Notes: generated from the sequence alone by a model not told the origin. A DNA stretch of 33,986 nucleotides from a bacterium (GCA_035530055.1 DATKVN010000036.1:1-33986), one strand, 5' to 3'; numbered from the stretch's first letter, positions 18,308 through 33,260 are shown. A program made the numbers and translations.

Positions 18308-18335
18308 ATTTTACTGGAATTCTTCTTTTTTACAA
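18308..18335 (-). promoter_or_regulatory. Promoter-like sequence upstream of the zinc-ribbon gene
   Basis: TTGTAA (18330-18335) is followed 16 nt later by TAAAAT (18308-18313). The surrounding bases (ACCCATTGTAAAAA) are almost the same as at 20298-20326, consistent with a duplicated promoter. A TTGACA also occurs further upstream next to the terminator. Confidence 0.5.
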
Positions 18336-18375
18336 TGGGTCGACCGTATAATTTTCTGAGATTTTTTGTCAAAAA

Positions 18376-18401
18376 AAAGACCCATTAAAAAATGGGTCTT
18401 T
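18376..18401 (-). terminator. Intrinsic terminator of kinase/regulator unit 1
   Basis: AAAGACCCATT/AATGGGTCTTT hairpin (18376-18386 and 18391-18401) followed by T-rich sequence on the minus strand, about 45 nt after the regulator stop. It is nearly identical to the terminator at 20367-20393. Confidence 0.9.
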
Positions 18402-18447
18402 GAGGTAAACTTATGGAATATTACTTATAGGAATAGAACAGAATTTT

Positions 18448-19116
18448 TTAGTGCCTGCTGATGTAGCCCCTATTCAGTCCTTCCACCACTGCCTGTGCGC
18501 GGTTTTTCGCTCCCAGTTTTCTATAAATATGGTTAAGGTGGTTTTTGACCGTCTTTTCACTCACTGAGAACTTCTTTGCAATCTCTTTATTAGTTTTCCC
18601 AAAAGCCACTAACTTGAGGACTTTTACTTCTTTCTTTGTTAGATTGAGGCGTTTTGTCCCACTCAAAAAATCTGGCTTCCTTATGCCTTTTAGTAGTTTA
18701 TGCTCTATGCAGGATGGAATTGAAACCCCCTCTCTAAATACAGAACGGATGGTCTCTATCAATTCACCAGAGGGATAAGTCTTTATTACGTAGCCAGAAG
18801 CACCTGCCTGAAATGATTCGGTAATATGTGCTGCGTCCTCGTACATAGATAGCATGATAACGTGAACCTTTCTACATCTCTTTTTAATCTGGCGCGTCAT
18901 CCTTATCCCATTTGGACCAGGCAAGCTGATATCCATCAAAATCACATCTGGCTTCAATCTATCTGCCAATCCCAGGGCCTCGACACCATCTCTGGCTTCT
19001 CCAACTATCTTTATATCTTCATTAAGTTCCAATATACTTCGCAAACCTTCCCGGAAAAGTGCATGGTCGTCTGCTACGAGAATTCTAATTGTTTTCTTCG
19101 AGTTAACTTTACCCAT
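18448..19116 (-). CDS. NarL/FixJ-family response regulator (unit 1)
   Basis: This is a 222-aa transcription factor. An N-terminal receiver domain (about 10-125) has the acidic pair in LVADDHALFREGL, phospho-acceptor Asp62 in ILMDISLPGPNG and Lys in YVIKTYPSGE. A C-terminal LuxR-type helix-turn-helix (about 155-218) contains LTKKEVKVLKLVAFGKTNKE and SVSEKTVKNHLNHIYRKL. The ATG at 19114-19116 lies one base after the kinase stop, with GAGGAATAGG as ribosome-binding site. It is clearly paralogous to the regulator at 20440-21108. Its targets are unknown; the promoter at 18308-18335 is the nearest candidate. Confidence 0.93.
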   Translation of the reverse strand: MGKVNSKKTIRILVADDHALFREGLRSILELNEDIKIVGEARDGVEALGLADRLKPDVILMDISLPGPNGIRMTRQIKKRCRKVHVIMLSMYEDAAHITESFQAGASGYVIKTYPSGELIETIRSVFREGVSIPSCIEHKLLKGIRKPDFLSGTKRLNLTKKEVKVLKLVAFGKTNKEIAKKFSVSEKTVKNHLNHIYRKLGAKNRAQAVVEGLNRGYISRH

Positions 19117-19117
19117 C

Positions 19118-20218
19118 CTATTCCTCAAGCGGAATTTTTACCTTTATCTTGGTCCCTTGTCCCTTTTCAGTTTTAACAGTAAAGGCCCCTCCCAAAAGTT
19201 TTGCTTGCTCTTCCATTCCTATTAGTCCAAAATTCTTGGCATATTTACTCTGAGTTAAGGCTCTGTTTAAATCAAATCCTTTCCCATCATCTTCTATAAT
19301 AAGATGGAGATTTCTATTCTTATCAGTTCTTAATCTCAAATCTACATTCTTTGCCATAGCGTGTTTCTTTATATTGTTCATTGCCTCTCGGATAATTCGA
19401 TAGGTGCCTACCTGTATCTTCATGGGGAGACTCTCTTCCACTTTAAGATTTAAAGTAGCTGCAATCCCTGTCTTTCTGCGAAACTCTTCCAAATACTTTC
19501 TCAGGACAGTAACAAAGCCTGTTCTGTGAAATTTCGGGAGCCGCAAATCAAATATGACATGTCGTGTCGCCTTAATACCTTTTGCCAGCATCTTCCTTAG
19601 TGCCAATAGTTCCTTCTTTACCTTTTTTGGATTACCATCCAGAAGTCTCTCACAAAAGTCAATCTTCAAAAGTGAACTAGCTAAAGTCTGGGCTAAACCA
19701 TCGTGAATCTCCTGAGCCAATCTGTTCCTCTCCTCTGTAACTGTAACTCCCTTGTACAGCTCGACCAGTTGCTCGGTTCTCTCCTCTACTTCTTTCTCCA
19801 GTTCTATTGTATGTTCTTTCAATTTCTCTTCTGATTTCTTTTTTTCCGTAATATCGGAGATAATTGCGACGGCTCCATTAAATTTCCCCTCGTTGTTCAT
19901 AAGAGGAACACTACAGACCGAGAAGAACATGTCTTCCCCTCCCTTTGTCTTGCCTGTTAAAATATAATGTGATGATTTACCCTTAGTTCTCTTTTTGAAT
20001 TCACTTTCTATTGTCTCTTTACCTACCCTTCCAAAAAAAGAGCGAATATCCTTACCCAAAAGCTCATCCCTCCTGTAACCCGAGCTCTGGTATAACTTAT
20101 CATTCATAGAAGTTATCGTCATATTTTCATCGAGAATGCATACACCTTCACCCATATTTTCAAAAAACATTCTATATTTCCCTTCCAATTCTTCTGCCTG
20201 GTCAACTTTATCCACCAT
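19118..20218 (-). CDS. Cytosolic PAS sensor histidine kinase, NarL-partner type (unit 1)
   Basis: The 366-aa kinase has a PAS domain (about 12-128, ending in AIISDITEKKKSEEKL), a coiled-coil linker (130-158), a HisKA_3 dimerisation domain with phospho-acceptor His172 in AQEIHDGLAQTLASSLL, and a HATPase domain (REAMNNIKKHA, DDGKGFDLN, GLIGMEEQAKLLGG, GQGTKIKVKIP). No membrane segment is visible, so it senses an internal signal through PAS. The start is ATG at 20216-20218 with AAGAAAGGAATAA upstream. It is co-transcribed with the regulator that follows. It shares clear similarity along its length with the kinase at 21110-22204. Confidence 0.93.
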   Translation of the reverse strand: MVDKVDQAEELEGKYRMFFENMGEGVCILDENMTITSMNDKLYQSSGYRRDELLGKDIRSFFGRVGKETIESEFKKRTKGKSSHYILTGKTKGGEDMFFSVCSVPLMNNEGKFNGAVAIISDITEKKKSEEKLKEHTIELEKEVEERTEQLVELYKGVTVTEERNRLAQEIHDGLAQTLASSLLKIDFCERLLDGNPKKVKKELLALRKMLAKGIKATRHVIFDLRLPKFHRTGFVTVLRKYLEEFRRKTGIAATLNLKVEESLPMKIQVGTYRIIREAMNNIKKHAMAKNVDLRLRTDKNRNLHLIIEDDGKGFDLNRALTQSKYAKNFGLIGMEEQAKLLGGAFTVKTEKGQGTKIKVKIPLEE

Positions 20219-20297
20219 TTTTTATTCCTTTCTTAATCAAGTCTGTAACTATCAGAGCCTTCCTGAAGAAAAAAATTAGTTCCTTTTTTTGTATGTA

Positions 20298-20326
20298 ATT
20301 TTACTATAAATCCCCCATTTTTACAA
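20298..20326 (-). promoter_or_regulatory. Promoter of kinase/regulator unit 1
   Basis: TTGTAA (20321-20326), a 17-nt spacer and TAAAAT (20298-20303) lie about 80 nt before the kinase ATG. The arrangement repeats at 18308-18335. Confidence 0.6.
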
Positions 20327-20366
20327 TAGGTCTAACGAATAATCTTATAAAATTTTTTGACAAAAA

Positions 20367-20393
20367 AAAGACCCATTTTTTAATGGGTCTTTT
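20367..20393 (-). terminator. Intrinsic terminator of kinase/regulator unit 2
   Basis: A hairpin made by AAAAGACCCATT on one arm and AATGGGTCTTTT on the other (20367-20376 region with 20382-20393), with a T-run on the minus strand, about 47 nt after the regulator stop. It is a near copy of the terminator at 18376-18401. Confidence 0.9.
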
Positions 20394-20439
20394 AGGTAAA
20401 TAACTCGAAGATTACATACAAAAAGAGAACAAAAATATT

Positions 20440-21108
20440 TTAATCCTTGCTAATGTAATCTCTCCTTAGCCCTTCTACCACTGCCTGTGCGCGGTTTTTC
20501 ACCCCCATTTTTCTATAGACATGATTAAGGTGGTTTTTAACCGTCTTTTCACTCACGAAGAGCTTCTTGGCAATCTCTTTATTAGTTTTCCCGGAAGCCA
20601 CTAACTTGAGGATTTTTACCTCTTTCTTTGTTAGATGGACATTTTCTGTCCCGCTCAAAAAATCTGGCTTCCTTATACCCTTTAGTAGTTTATGCTCTAT
20701 AAGGGGTGGGATGGAAACCCCTTCTCTAAATACAGAACGGATAGTCTGTATTAATTCACCAGAGGGACTGGTCTTTATTACGTAGCCAGAAGCGCCTGCC
20801 TGAAATGAGTCGGTAATATGTGCCGTGTCCTCATACATAGACAGCATAATAACGTAAACCTTTCGATATCTCTTCTTAATCTGGCGCGTAATCCTTATCC
20901 CATTTGGACCAGGCAGGCTGATATCCATGAGAATCACATCCGGCTTCACTCTCTTTGCCAACTCGAAGGTTTCCGCGCCATCCTTGGCTTCTCCAACTAT
21001 CTTTATATCTTCCTCAAATTCCATTACTCTTCGCAAACCTTCCCGGAAAAGTGCGTGGTCATCTGCTATGACAATTCTAATTATTTTCTTCAGGTTAACT
21101 TTACCCAT
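20440..21108 (-). CDS. NarL/FixJ-family response regulator (unit 2)
   Basis: The 222-aa paralogue of the regulator at 18448-19116 has the same architecture: receiver with IVIADDHALFREGL, Asp62 in ILMDISLPGPNG and a conserved Lys in YVIKTSPSGE, then a LuxR-type HTH with LTKKEVKILKLVASGKTNKE and FVSEKTVKNHLNHVYRKMG. The recognition-helix regions of the two paralogues are almost identical, so they may bind the same sites. The ATG at 21106-21108 lies one base after the kinase stop. It is followed by a strong terminator, so the pair forms its own unit. Confidence 0.93.
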   Translation of the reverse strand: MGKVNLKKIIRIVIADDHALFREGLRRVMEFEEDIKIVGEAKDGAETFELAKRVKPDVILMDISLPGPNGIRITRQIKKRYRKVYVIMLSMYEDTAHITDSFQAGASGYVIKTSPSGELIQTIRSVFREGVSIPPLIEHKLLKGIRKPDFLSGTENVHLTKKEVKILKLVASGKTNKEIAKKLFVSEKTVKNHLNHVYRKMGVKNRAQAVVEGLRRDYISKD

Positions 21109-21109
21109 C

Positions 21110-22204
21110 CTATCCCCCAAGCGGAATTTTTACCTTTATCTCGACTCCTTGTCCCTTTTCAGTTTTAACAGTGAAAGCCCCTCCAAAAAGTTTCGCCTGC
21201 CTTTCCATCCCCTTTAGTCCAAAATGCCTGGCATATTTTTTCTTATTCAAGGCTTTCTTTAAGTCGAATCCTTTCCCATCATCTTTAATGATAACGTGAA
21301 GATTCTCGTGCTTATCAGTTCTTAATCTCGCATCCACATTCTTTGCCATAGCGTGTTTTCTTACATTATTCATCGCCTCTCGAATAATTCTATAGGCACC
21401 TACCTGTATATTTGTGGAGAGACTCCTCTCCAGTTTAATATTTAAGTTACATATAATCCCTGTCTTTTTGCAAAACTCTTTAAAATACTGTCTGAGAACC
21501 GTGGCAAAGCCCGTTCTGTGAAAGTTCGGTAGCTGCAAACCAAATACGATATCCCGGTTCAACTTAATGCTTTTCCTAAGCATCTTTCGCAATTCCCCTA
21601 GCTCTGCCCTTACCTTTTCCGGATCTTTGTCCAGAACTTTCTCACAAATCTCAATCTTCAAAAGGGCAGTTGCCAGGTCCTGAGAGCAAAAATCGTGAAT
21701 CTCCCGCGCCAATCTATTCCTTTCTTCTGTAACTCCCACTCCCTTATACAGATCGACGAGTAACTTGGTTCTCTTATTTATTTCTTTCTCCAGCTCTAGT
21801 GTGCGTTCTCTTAACTTATCCTCTAATTCTTTCCTTTCTGTAAAATCGGAAATAATTGCGATAGTCCCATCAAATTTCCCTTTTTTGTCAAAACGAGGAG
21901 CACCACTAACGGATAGGACTATTTCTTTCCCTTTCTTTGTTCTAACCTTTACAGTATAACGCGAAGAGTAACCCTCCATCCTTTTTTTCAACTCCTTTCT
22001 TACTCTATCTTTACTCTTACCTATAAGAAAGGGGACAACATTCTTACCCAGAATTTCATTCTTCCTGTAACCTGTAATTTCACAGACTTTACGATTAACA
22101 AAAATTGGCACCATCTTCTTATTAGTAACGCACAAACCTTCTCCCATATTTTCAACGGAAACTCTATATTCCTTCAATTCTTGTAATTGATCCTTCTTAT
22201 CCAC
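21110..22204 (-). CDS. Cytosolic PAS sensor histidine kinase, NarL-partner type (unit 2)
   Basis: This 364-aa kinase has PAS (about 10-125), coiled coil (125-155), HisKA_3 with His170 and HATPase regions (REAMNNVRKHA, KDDGKGFDLK, GLKGMERQAKLFGG, GQGVEIKVKIP). The H-box reads REIHDFCSQDLATALL, whereas its paralogue has the more standard IHDGLAQTLAS. His and the adjacent Asp are kept but the next residues differ, so kinase/phosphatase balance may differ. The start is GTG at 22202-22204, supported by AGGAGA 8 nt upstream. No membrane helices are seen. It is expressed from a good promoter at 22279-22307. Confidence 0.92.
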   Translation of the reverse strand: MDKKDQLQELKEYRVSVENMGEGLCVTNKKMVPIFVNRKVCEITGYRKNEILGKNVVPFLIGKSKDRVRKELKKRMEGYSSRYTVKVRTKKGKEIVLSVSGAPRFDKKGKFDGTIAIISDFTERKELEDKLRERTLELEKEINKRTKLLVDLYKGVGVTEERNRLAREIHDFCSQDLATALLKIEICEKVLDKDPEKVRAELGELRKMLRKSIKLNRDIVFGLQLPNFHRTGFATVLRQYFKEFCKKTGIICNLNIKLERSLSTNIQVGAYRIIREAMNNVRKHAMAKNVDARLRTDKHENLHVIIKDDGKGFDLKKALNKKKYARHFGLKGMERQAKLFGGAFTVKTEKGQGVEIKVKIPLGG

Positions 22205-22278
22205 AACTTTTTCTCCTGATAAACCGGAAATTTTGAAGGAATGGCCACTGCACTAATTATTCTTTTTACGCAAAATTT

Positions 22279-22307
22279 ATGTTACCACAACTAATCAATA
22301 ATGTCAA
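22279..22307 (-). promoter_or_regulatory. Sigma-70-type promoter of kinase/regulator unit 2
   Basis: TTGACA (22302-22307), a 17-nt spacer and TAACAT (22279-22284) lie about 75 nt upstream of the kinase GTG start. Confidence 0.75.
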
Positions 22308-22315
22308 CTACAAAT

Positions 22316-22487
22316 CGTCGCTACCCTGAGCTCCTTATTCGTCGCTCCAGCGACCCTTCGCTACTCCTCCCATGGGTCGGCGTTCGCGGGCTTCGGTCCT
22401 TCGGACCCCGGGGCGCTCACCGTCTCGCGCCCGTCGCTAACACGTCCCGATTTATTCATCGGGACAGCGACCCCTCCTGTGAATCAT
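22316..22487. repeat. GC-rich mosaic repeat, copy B, behind tRNA-Ser(UGA)
   Basis: It contains a CGTCGCTACCC[T/G]GAGCTCCT block (22316-22335), a 32-bp block (22364-22395), a 43-bp block (22397-22439) with the GGGCGC/GCGCCC hairpin (22411-22416 and 22427-22432), a GTCCCGAT/ATCGGGAC palindrome (22444-22451 and 22458-22465), and CCTCCTGTGAATCA next to the tRNA. The same modules appear in another order at 12765-12869. The open frames across it are repeat-derived and not genes. Confidence 0.75.
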
Positions 22488-22488
22488 A

Positions 22489-22575
22489 CGGAAGGGGTGA
22501 GATTCGAACTCACGTTCCGATTACTCGGAAACTGGTTTTCAAGACCAGCGCCATCAACCGCTCGGCCACCCTTCC
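22489..22575 (-). tRNA. tRNA-Ser (anticodon UGA)
   Basis: This is an 87-nt class II tRNA. The acceptor stem is GGAAGGG/CCCTTCC, and the discriminator is G. The anticodon stem CTGGT/ACCAG holds loop CTTGAAA with anticodon UGA for UCA codons. There is a long variable arm and a TTCGAAT T-loop. CCA is not encoded. It begins two bases after the stop of the 106-aa gene that follows serS and has no promoter of its own that I can see. It is therefore probably processed from the serS transcript. Confidence 0.96.
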
Positions 22576-22577
22576 AC

Positions 22578-22898
22578 TTACTCCTTCTTCTTCTCCTCTG
22601 ATTCTGAGGGTTTGAATCCTTTTCTTTCCCATCTATTCTTCTTTTTTTGCCACCCAGTAATTCTCCAGTCGACATGTCTTATATCACGCAGAGCCAGTAT
22701 TTCCCTCTCCACCTTCCTCAGTTGACTGGAGACTGCTAATTCATTATGTCCGTCTACTTTATCTCCCATAAATGCCAAATATCCTTTAATACAAACTGTA
22801 TCCTTTACCGTATTCACTAACAGTCCAGGCACGTTAACCCAGTTCCTGCTTAATATTATCTTCACTTTACTATTAACTTTCCATGATTCCATGCCCAT
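22578..22898 (-). CDS. Uncharacterised 106-aa protein between serS and tRNA-Ser
   Basis: I do not recognise the family. It begins MGMESWKVNSKVKIIL two bases after the serS stop and ends in a Lys/Glu-rich tail at the tRNA 5' end. The middle (VNVPGLLVNTVKDTVCIKGYLAF and VEREILALRDIRHVDWRITGWQKKKNRW) looks like a compact alpha/beta domain with a basic helix. No signal peptide or membrane helix is visible. Tight packing with serS and tRNA-Ser suggests real expression and possibly a translation-linked role, but that is inference only. Confidence 0.65.
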   Translation of the reverse strand: MGMESWKVNSKVKIILSRNWVNVPGLLVNTVKDTVCIKGYLAFMGDKVDGHNELAVSSQLRKVEREILALRDIRHVDWRITGWQKKKNRWERKGFKPSESEEKKKE

Positions 22899-22900
22899 TT

Positions 22901-27152
<4,252 letters not shown>

Positions 27153-27176
27153 AATATTATCCTTCAATGAATACAC

Positions 27177-27209
27177 AACCCTGCGCCCAGTTTGCTGGGC
27201 GTGTGGGTT
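27177..27209. other. Stable hairpin between archease and rtcB
   Basis: CGCCCAG/CTGGGCG (27184-27190 and 27195-27201) closes a four-base loop and is extended by AACCC/GGGTT (27177-27181 and 27205-27209). No T-run follows, so it is more likely a processing, stability or translation-control element than a terminator. It lies just upstream of the rtcB ribosome-binding site. Confidence 0.55.
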
Positions 27210-27220
27210 ATTTGCGCAAA

Positions 27221-27646
27221 TTAAATATCGAATATTATCTCTGCCTGAAAAACTCCTTCAGGGAGAGTAGAATTTGAAATTTTCAGTCGGTGGTAAGTAG
27301 CAGCCTTAAACTCTGTCTCTATCTGGTGTCTGGTGATATCGAGTTCTTCTCCGAATATCTTTGCCTTAAGATGTTTCTCATCTATCTTGGAGACCTCAAA
27401 TTTGGAGAAGAGCATGCTCTGGGAAGCAGAAAGATAGATTATCTCATTCAGCCAGGAGACCAGAAGCTCTTCTTTATTCTCTGCCTCTAACGAGATATCC
27501 TCTGAATCCTTAGGGTTCACTTTCTTTAAATCTGTAATCAAACTTGCCATCCCATAGGCTGCATTTATAAATAGCTCGGCCAAATCCTTACCGTATGCTT
27601 TAATCCCCATATCTGCGGTATGCTCAATTACTTCAAACTTCTTCAC
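27221..27646 (-). CDS. Archease, RtcB activator
   Basis: The 141-aa protein matches the archease family, which speeds RtcB guanylation and turnover. Landmarks are the N-terminal [21 protein letters not shown] (with the conserved His-Thr-Ala-Asp) and LITDL. The C-terminal [20 protein letters not shown] carries the conserved acidic and Thr-Tyr-His positions. The start is GTG at 27644-27646, overlapping the gyrA stop by 4 nt (GTGA) with GAGGAGAAAGG upstream. The next gene is rtcB, the usual partner. Confidence 0.95.
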   Translation of the reverse strand: MKKFEVIEHTADMGIKAYGKDLAELFINAAYGMASLITDLKKVNPKDSEDISLEAENKEELLVSWLNEIIYLSASQSMLFSKFEVSKIDEKHLKAKIFGEELDITRHQIETEFKAATYHRLKISNSTLPEGVFQAEIIFDI

Positions 27647-30087
27647 CCTTTCTCCTCGTTCTCTTTAACCACGCTGGCAATGGCCACCAATCTGTCTCCT
27701 TCCTCAAGTCTGATTAGCCTCACCCCTTTGGTACTCCTGCCTATGCGTCGAATACCTTTTACGGCTTGACGTATAAATAGACCGTGCGAGGTAACTAACA
27801 CTATATCGTCGCTATCAGTGACACTTTTTATTCCCACTACTTCACCGTTTCTTTGGTCGGTTATTATGTTAATTACACCCTTACCCCCTCGTGCCTGTAA
27901 TCTATATTTGTCCACATGAGTCCTCTTTCCATAACCTTTGGATGTGGCAGTTAAGAGTGCATCACCTTTCTTCATTATCTCCATCCCCACCACTCCATCT
28001 CCTTTACCCAGCCTTATACCTCTTACTCCCTGTCCCGCACGACCAATGGAACGCATCTCCTCTTCGGAAAAACGGATGGACTTCCCTTTTCCTGTGCCGA
28101 TAATTACCTCTTCTTTACCAGTAGTAAGCTTGACATCAATAAGACTATCTTTTTTACCCAGTTTTATAGCTATAATACCGCCTTTCCTGGGATTCGAATA
28201 TTCCTTCAAAGAGGTCATCTTTATCACTCCATTACAAGTTGCCATCAGAAGATATTTCTCTTTCTCTTTGGCGAAGTCTCTTACTGATACCATCGCTGTA
28301 ATTGATTCTCCAATAGAAGATAGCCTAATCAGATTTACAATAGCCTTTCCTTTGGCAGTGCGACTTGCCTCGGGAATCTCATAAACTTTCAACCAGTAGA
28401 CTTTACCCAGATTAGTGAAAAATAGCATATAGCTATGCGTTGTGGTAATAAATATGTCCTCTATAAAATCTTCTTCCCTGGTCGCCATTCCCGTAATTCC
28501 TCTGCCTCCTCTTCTCTGAGCACGATATGTAGAAACAGGGAGCCTTTTGACATAGCCAGCGTGGGAGATAGTAACCACTGCATCCTCTTCGGGAATCAAG
28601 TCTTCTATATCCATTTCTATGGCCTGAGCCTTAATCTTGGTTCTCCGTTTTTCTCCGTATTTTTCCTTTACGCTTATTAATTCTTTCCTGATAATCTCCA
28701 GAACCTTTTGGGGAGTAGCAAGAATCGCTTTGAACTGCTCTATGTTTTTAATCAATTCTACATACTCTTCTAATAGCTTGTCCCGCTCTAAGCCGGTTAA
28801 TTGGTGCAACCTCATATCCAGAATCGCCTGGGCCTGGGCTTTAGTGAATTTGAAATTTTCCATTAAGGACTCTCTCGCCTTATCTACATCTTTCGATTTT
28901 TCTATAATATTAATTACCTTATCTATATTTTCCACCGCCTTCTTTAACCCTTCCAGAATGTGAGCTCGCTGTTCGGCCTTCTCCAACTCAAACTTTGTGC
29001 GCCGGGTAACGATCTCCTTTCGATATTCGAGATAATGGGAGAGCACTTCTTTGAGATTCAGTATTCGGGGAACATTATTTACCAAGGCAAGAGTAATTAC
29101 TCCAAAAGTAGTCGCCAGCTGTGTGTGATTGAATAACTGGTTAAGCACAATCTGCGCATTCGCTTCCCGCTTCAGTTCAATAACTATGCGCATCCCCATT
29201 CGGTCAGATTCGTCACGCAGGTTACTGATACTATCTATCTTCTTATCCCTTACCAAATTGGCTATTGTCTCCAGAAGCTGAGATTTATTTACCTGATAGG
29301 GAATCTCATTAACCACTATGGCTTGCCTGCCACTACCAATTTGTTCAATATCCGTATCGGCTCTCAACTTAATCGAACCCCTGCCTGTGAGATAGGCATC
29401 TTTTATCCCCTTCTTCCCGAATATTATCCCACCAGTAGGAAAGTCGGGTCCTTTAATTACTTTCATTAATTCTGTAATTTCAGTGTTGGGATTATCTATA
29501 AGTATTATTATTCCATCAATAACCTCTTCCAGGTTATGGGGTGGTATATTGGTGGCCATTCCTACGGCAATACCTGAAGAACCGTTGATCAGGAGGTTGG
29601 GAAGCCGAGCAGGTAGAACCACAGGCTCTTTTAAAGACTCATCAAAATTGGGGACGAAGTCGACTGTGTTTTTATTAATATCGGTAAGTATTTCTGAAGC
29701 AATGTTTGCCAGCCTTACCTCTGTGTAGCGCATCGCGGCCGCTGCATCGCCATCAACGCTACCAAAATTGCCCTGTCCATCAATGAGAGGATGCCTTAAG
29801 GAGAAATTCTGAGCCATTCTCACCATAGCATCATATACAGCCATATCTCCGTGAGGGTGGTACTTCCCCAGCACTTCCCCCACAACACGGGCACTCTTCT
29901 TATAAGGCTTATTGTGAAATAAACCAAGATCCTGCATAGCGTAGAGAATACGCCGGTGAACCGGTTTCAAACCATCCCTCACATCGGGAAGAGCTCTACC
30001 CACAATTACGCTCATGGCATAGTCTATATAAGAGTCTTTCATCTCGTCTTCTATGGTTCGCGGTATAATTTTTTCAGAAGATTCCAT
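27643..30087 (-). CDS. gyrA: DNA gyrase subunit A
   Basis: GyrA is the DNA-cleaving subunit of gyrase, which introduces negative supercoils. The 814-aa protein has catalytic Tyr121 in [10 protein letters not shown] and [11 protein letters not shown] near residue 41. The GyrA box QRRGGRG in the C-terminal domain marks gyrase rather than topoisomerase IV. In the quinolone-determining region it reads [11 protein letters not shown]: Met82 occupies the position of E. coli Ser83, while Asp86 (Asp87) is kept. The ATG at 30085-30087 follows AAAGGAAAGATA. It is 293 nt downstream of gyrB, a gap filled largely by a palindromic element. Confidence 0.97.
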   Translation of the reverse strand: MESSEKIIPRTIEDEMKDSYIDYAMSVIVGRALPDVRDGLKPVHRRILYAMQDLGLFHNKPYKKSARVVGEVLGKYHPHGDMAVYDAMVRMAQNFSLRHPLIDGQGNFGSVDGDAAAAMRYTEVRLANIASEILTDINKNTVDFVPNFDESLKEPVVLPARLPNLLINGSSGIAVGMATNIPPHNLEEVIDGIIILIDNPNTEITELMKVIKGPDFPTGGIIFGKKGIKDAYLTGRGSIKLRADTDIEQIGSGRQAIVVNEIPYQVNKSQLLETIANLVRDKKIDSISNLRDESDRMGMRIVIELKREANAQIVLNQLFNHTQLATTFGVITLALVNNVPRILNLKEVLSHYLEYRKEIVTRRTKFELEKAEQRAHILEGLKKAVENIDKVINIIEKSKDVDKARESLMENFKFTKAQAQAILDMRLHQLTGLERDKLLEEYVELIKNIEQFKAILATPQKVLEIIRKELISVKEKYGEKRRTKIKAQAIEMDIEDLIPEEDAVVTISHAGYVKRLPVSTYRAQRRGGRGITGMATREEDFIEDIFITTTHSYMLFFTNLGKVYWLKVYEIPEASRTAKGKAIVNLIRLSSIGESITAMVSVRDFAKEKEKYLLMATCNGVIKMTSLKEYSNPRKGGIIAIKLGKKDSLIDVKLTTGKEEVIIGTGKGKSIRFSEEEMRSIGRAGQGVRGIRLGKGDGVVGMEIMKKGDALLTATSKGYGKRTHVDKYRLQARGGKGVINIITDQRNGEVVGIKSVTDSDDIVLVTSHGLFIRQAVKGIRRIGRSTKGVRLIRLEEGDRLVAIASVVKENEEKG

Positions 30088-30148
30088 TATCTTTCCTTTA
30101 ATTTCTCTTTAAGGAAGAGTTGATTTTGAGGAGTATTAGAATTTTAGC

Positions 30149-30184
30149 GAGGGAACGAGGGCAATATCTTTCCCTTCATCCCTC
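30149..30184. other. Imperfect hairpin in the gyrB-gyrA gap
   Basis: GAGGGAACGAGGG (30149-30161) can pair imperfectly with CCCTTCATCCCTC (30172-30184). It lies beside the palindromic element at 30190-30369 and upstream of the gyrA ribosome-binding site. The role is unknown. The rest of the 30088-30189 stretch shows no gene, and I see no convincing gyrA promoter. Confidence 0.4.
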
Positions 30185-30189
30185 TTTCT

Positions 30190-30369
30190 AGGAAAAGTTA
30201 GTTCGCAAGGAGCTTTTAATTTCTTGCTTTACTAAATCTTTGCGAGCGAAACAATAAAAATTTCAATTGTTCGACCCCGATTTATCGGGGGAGTTTTTGA
30301 AATTTTAGTGTAGCGAGCAATAGATTTTGTTAGCAAGAAATTTCAGCGATGAGCAAACTAACTTTTCCT
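30190..30369. repeat. 180-bp MITE-like palindromic element between gyrB and gyrA
   Basis: The two halves are imperfect reverse complements along their whole length. The outer AGGAAAAGTTAGTT is identical for 14 bp at both ends (30190-30203 and 30356-30369). The arms AATTTCTTGCT (30218-30228) and its complement (about 30332-30342) lie at equal distance from the ends. The apex is CCCCGAT-TT-ATCGGGG (30275-30290). The transcript could form one arm-length hairpin of about 90 bp. It has no coding capacity. It looks like a non-autonomous element or a large REP; no target duplication is obvious. Confidence 0.75.
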
Positions 30370-30380
30370 GTCTCTTTCCA

Positions 30381-33030
<2,650 letters not shown>

Positions 33031-33041
33031 GATAACCCCTT

Positions 33042-33135
33042 CCCCGATTCCATCGGGGTTCTCACCCGGGGCTCTCACCGTCTCGCGCCCGCGCCTTTCC
33101 CTCGCTACGCTCGGTCGTCGCTCCTTATTCGTCGC
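33042..33135. repeat. GC-rich mosaic repeat, copy C, in the gyrB operon leader
   Basis: It contains CCCCGAT/ATCGGGG (33042-33048 and 33052-33058), a variant of the shared hairpin (GGGCTC...GCGCCC, 33069-33074 and 33085-33090, one mismatch) and CGCTCCTTATTCGTCGC, which is also found in copy B. It lies in the 5' leader between promoter and RemB-like gene. Confidence 0.6.
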
Positions 33136-33187
33136 GACCGGCGCCCCTTGAGGGAAACCAGATTGTTTCACTCAAACTCCCTAATCC

Positions 33188-33211
33188 GCATCCCGATTGT
33201 TATCGGGATGC
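33188..33211. repeat. Perfect 10-bp palindromic hairpin in the gyrB operon leader
   Basis: GCATCCCGAT (33188-33197) and ATCGGGATGC (33202-33211) with a 4-nt loop form the longest perfect member of the CCCGAT palindrome family. It is about 50 nt downstream of the promoter -10. No T-run follows. Confidence 0.6.
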
Positions 33212-33260
33212 TTCAAGATAACCCCTTCGGGAATACTTCCAATTTCGATTTTTCCAATTT

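Noticed and set aside
18361-18401. TTGACA beside the unit 1 terminator as the main zinc-ribbon promoter
   Set aside because: It overlaps the terminator T-run and its -10 (TATACG) is poor. The TTGTAA/TAAAAT pair nearer the gene is shared with the other duplicated unit.
22301-22675. Open frames on both strands across tRNA-Ser(UGA) and the GC-rich repeat
   Set aside because: They overlap the tRNA and repeat modules, and their composition is that of translated repeats.
33031-33171. 47-codon N-terminal extension of the RemB-like frame
   Set aside because: It translates the GC-rich repeat and palindromes and has no similarity to DUF370. The TTG at 33030 with GGGGAAGGGG fits the family N-terminus.
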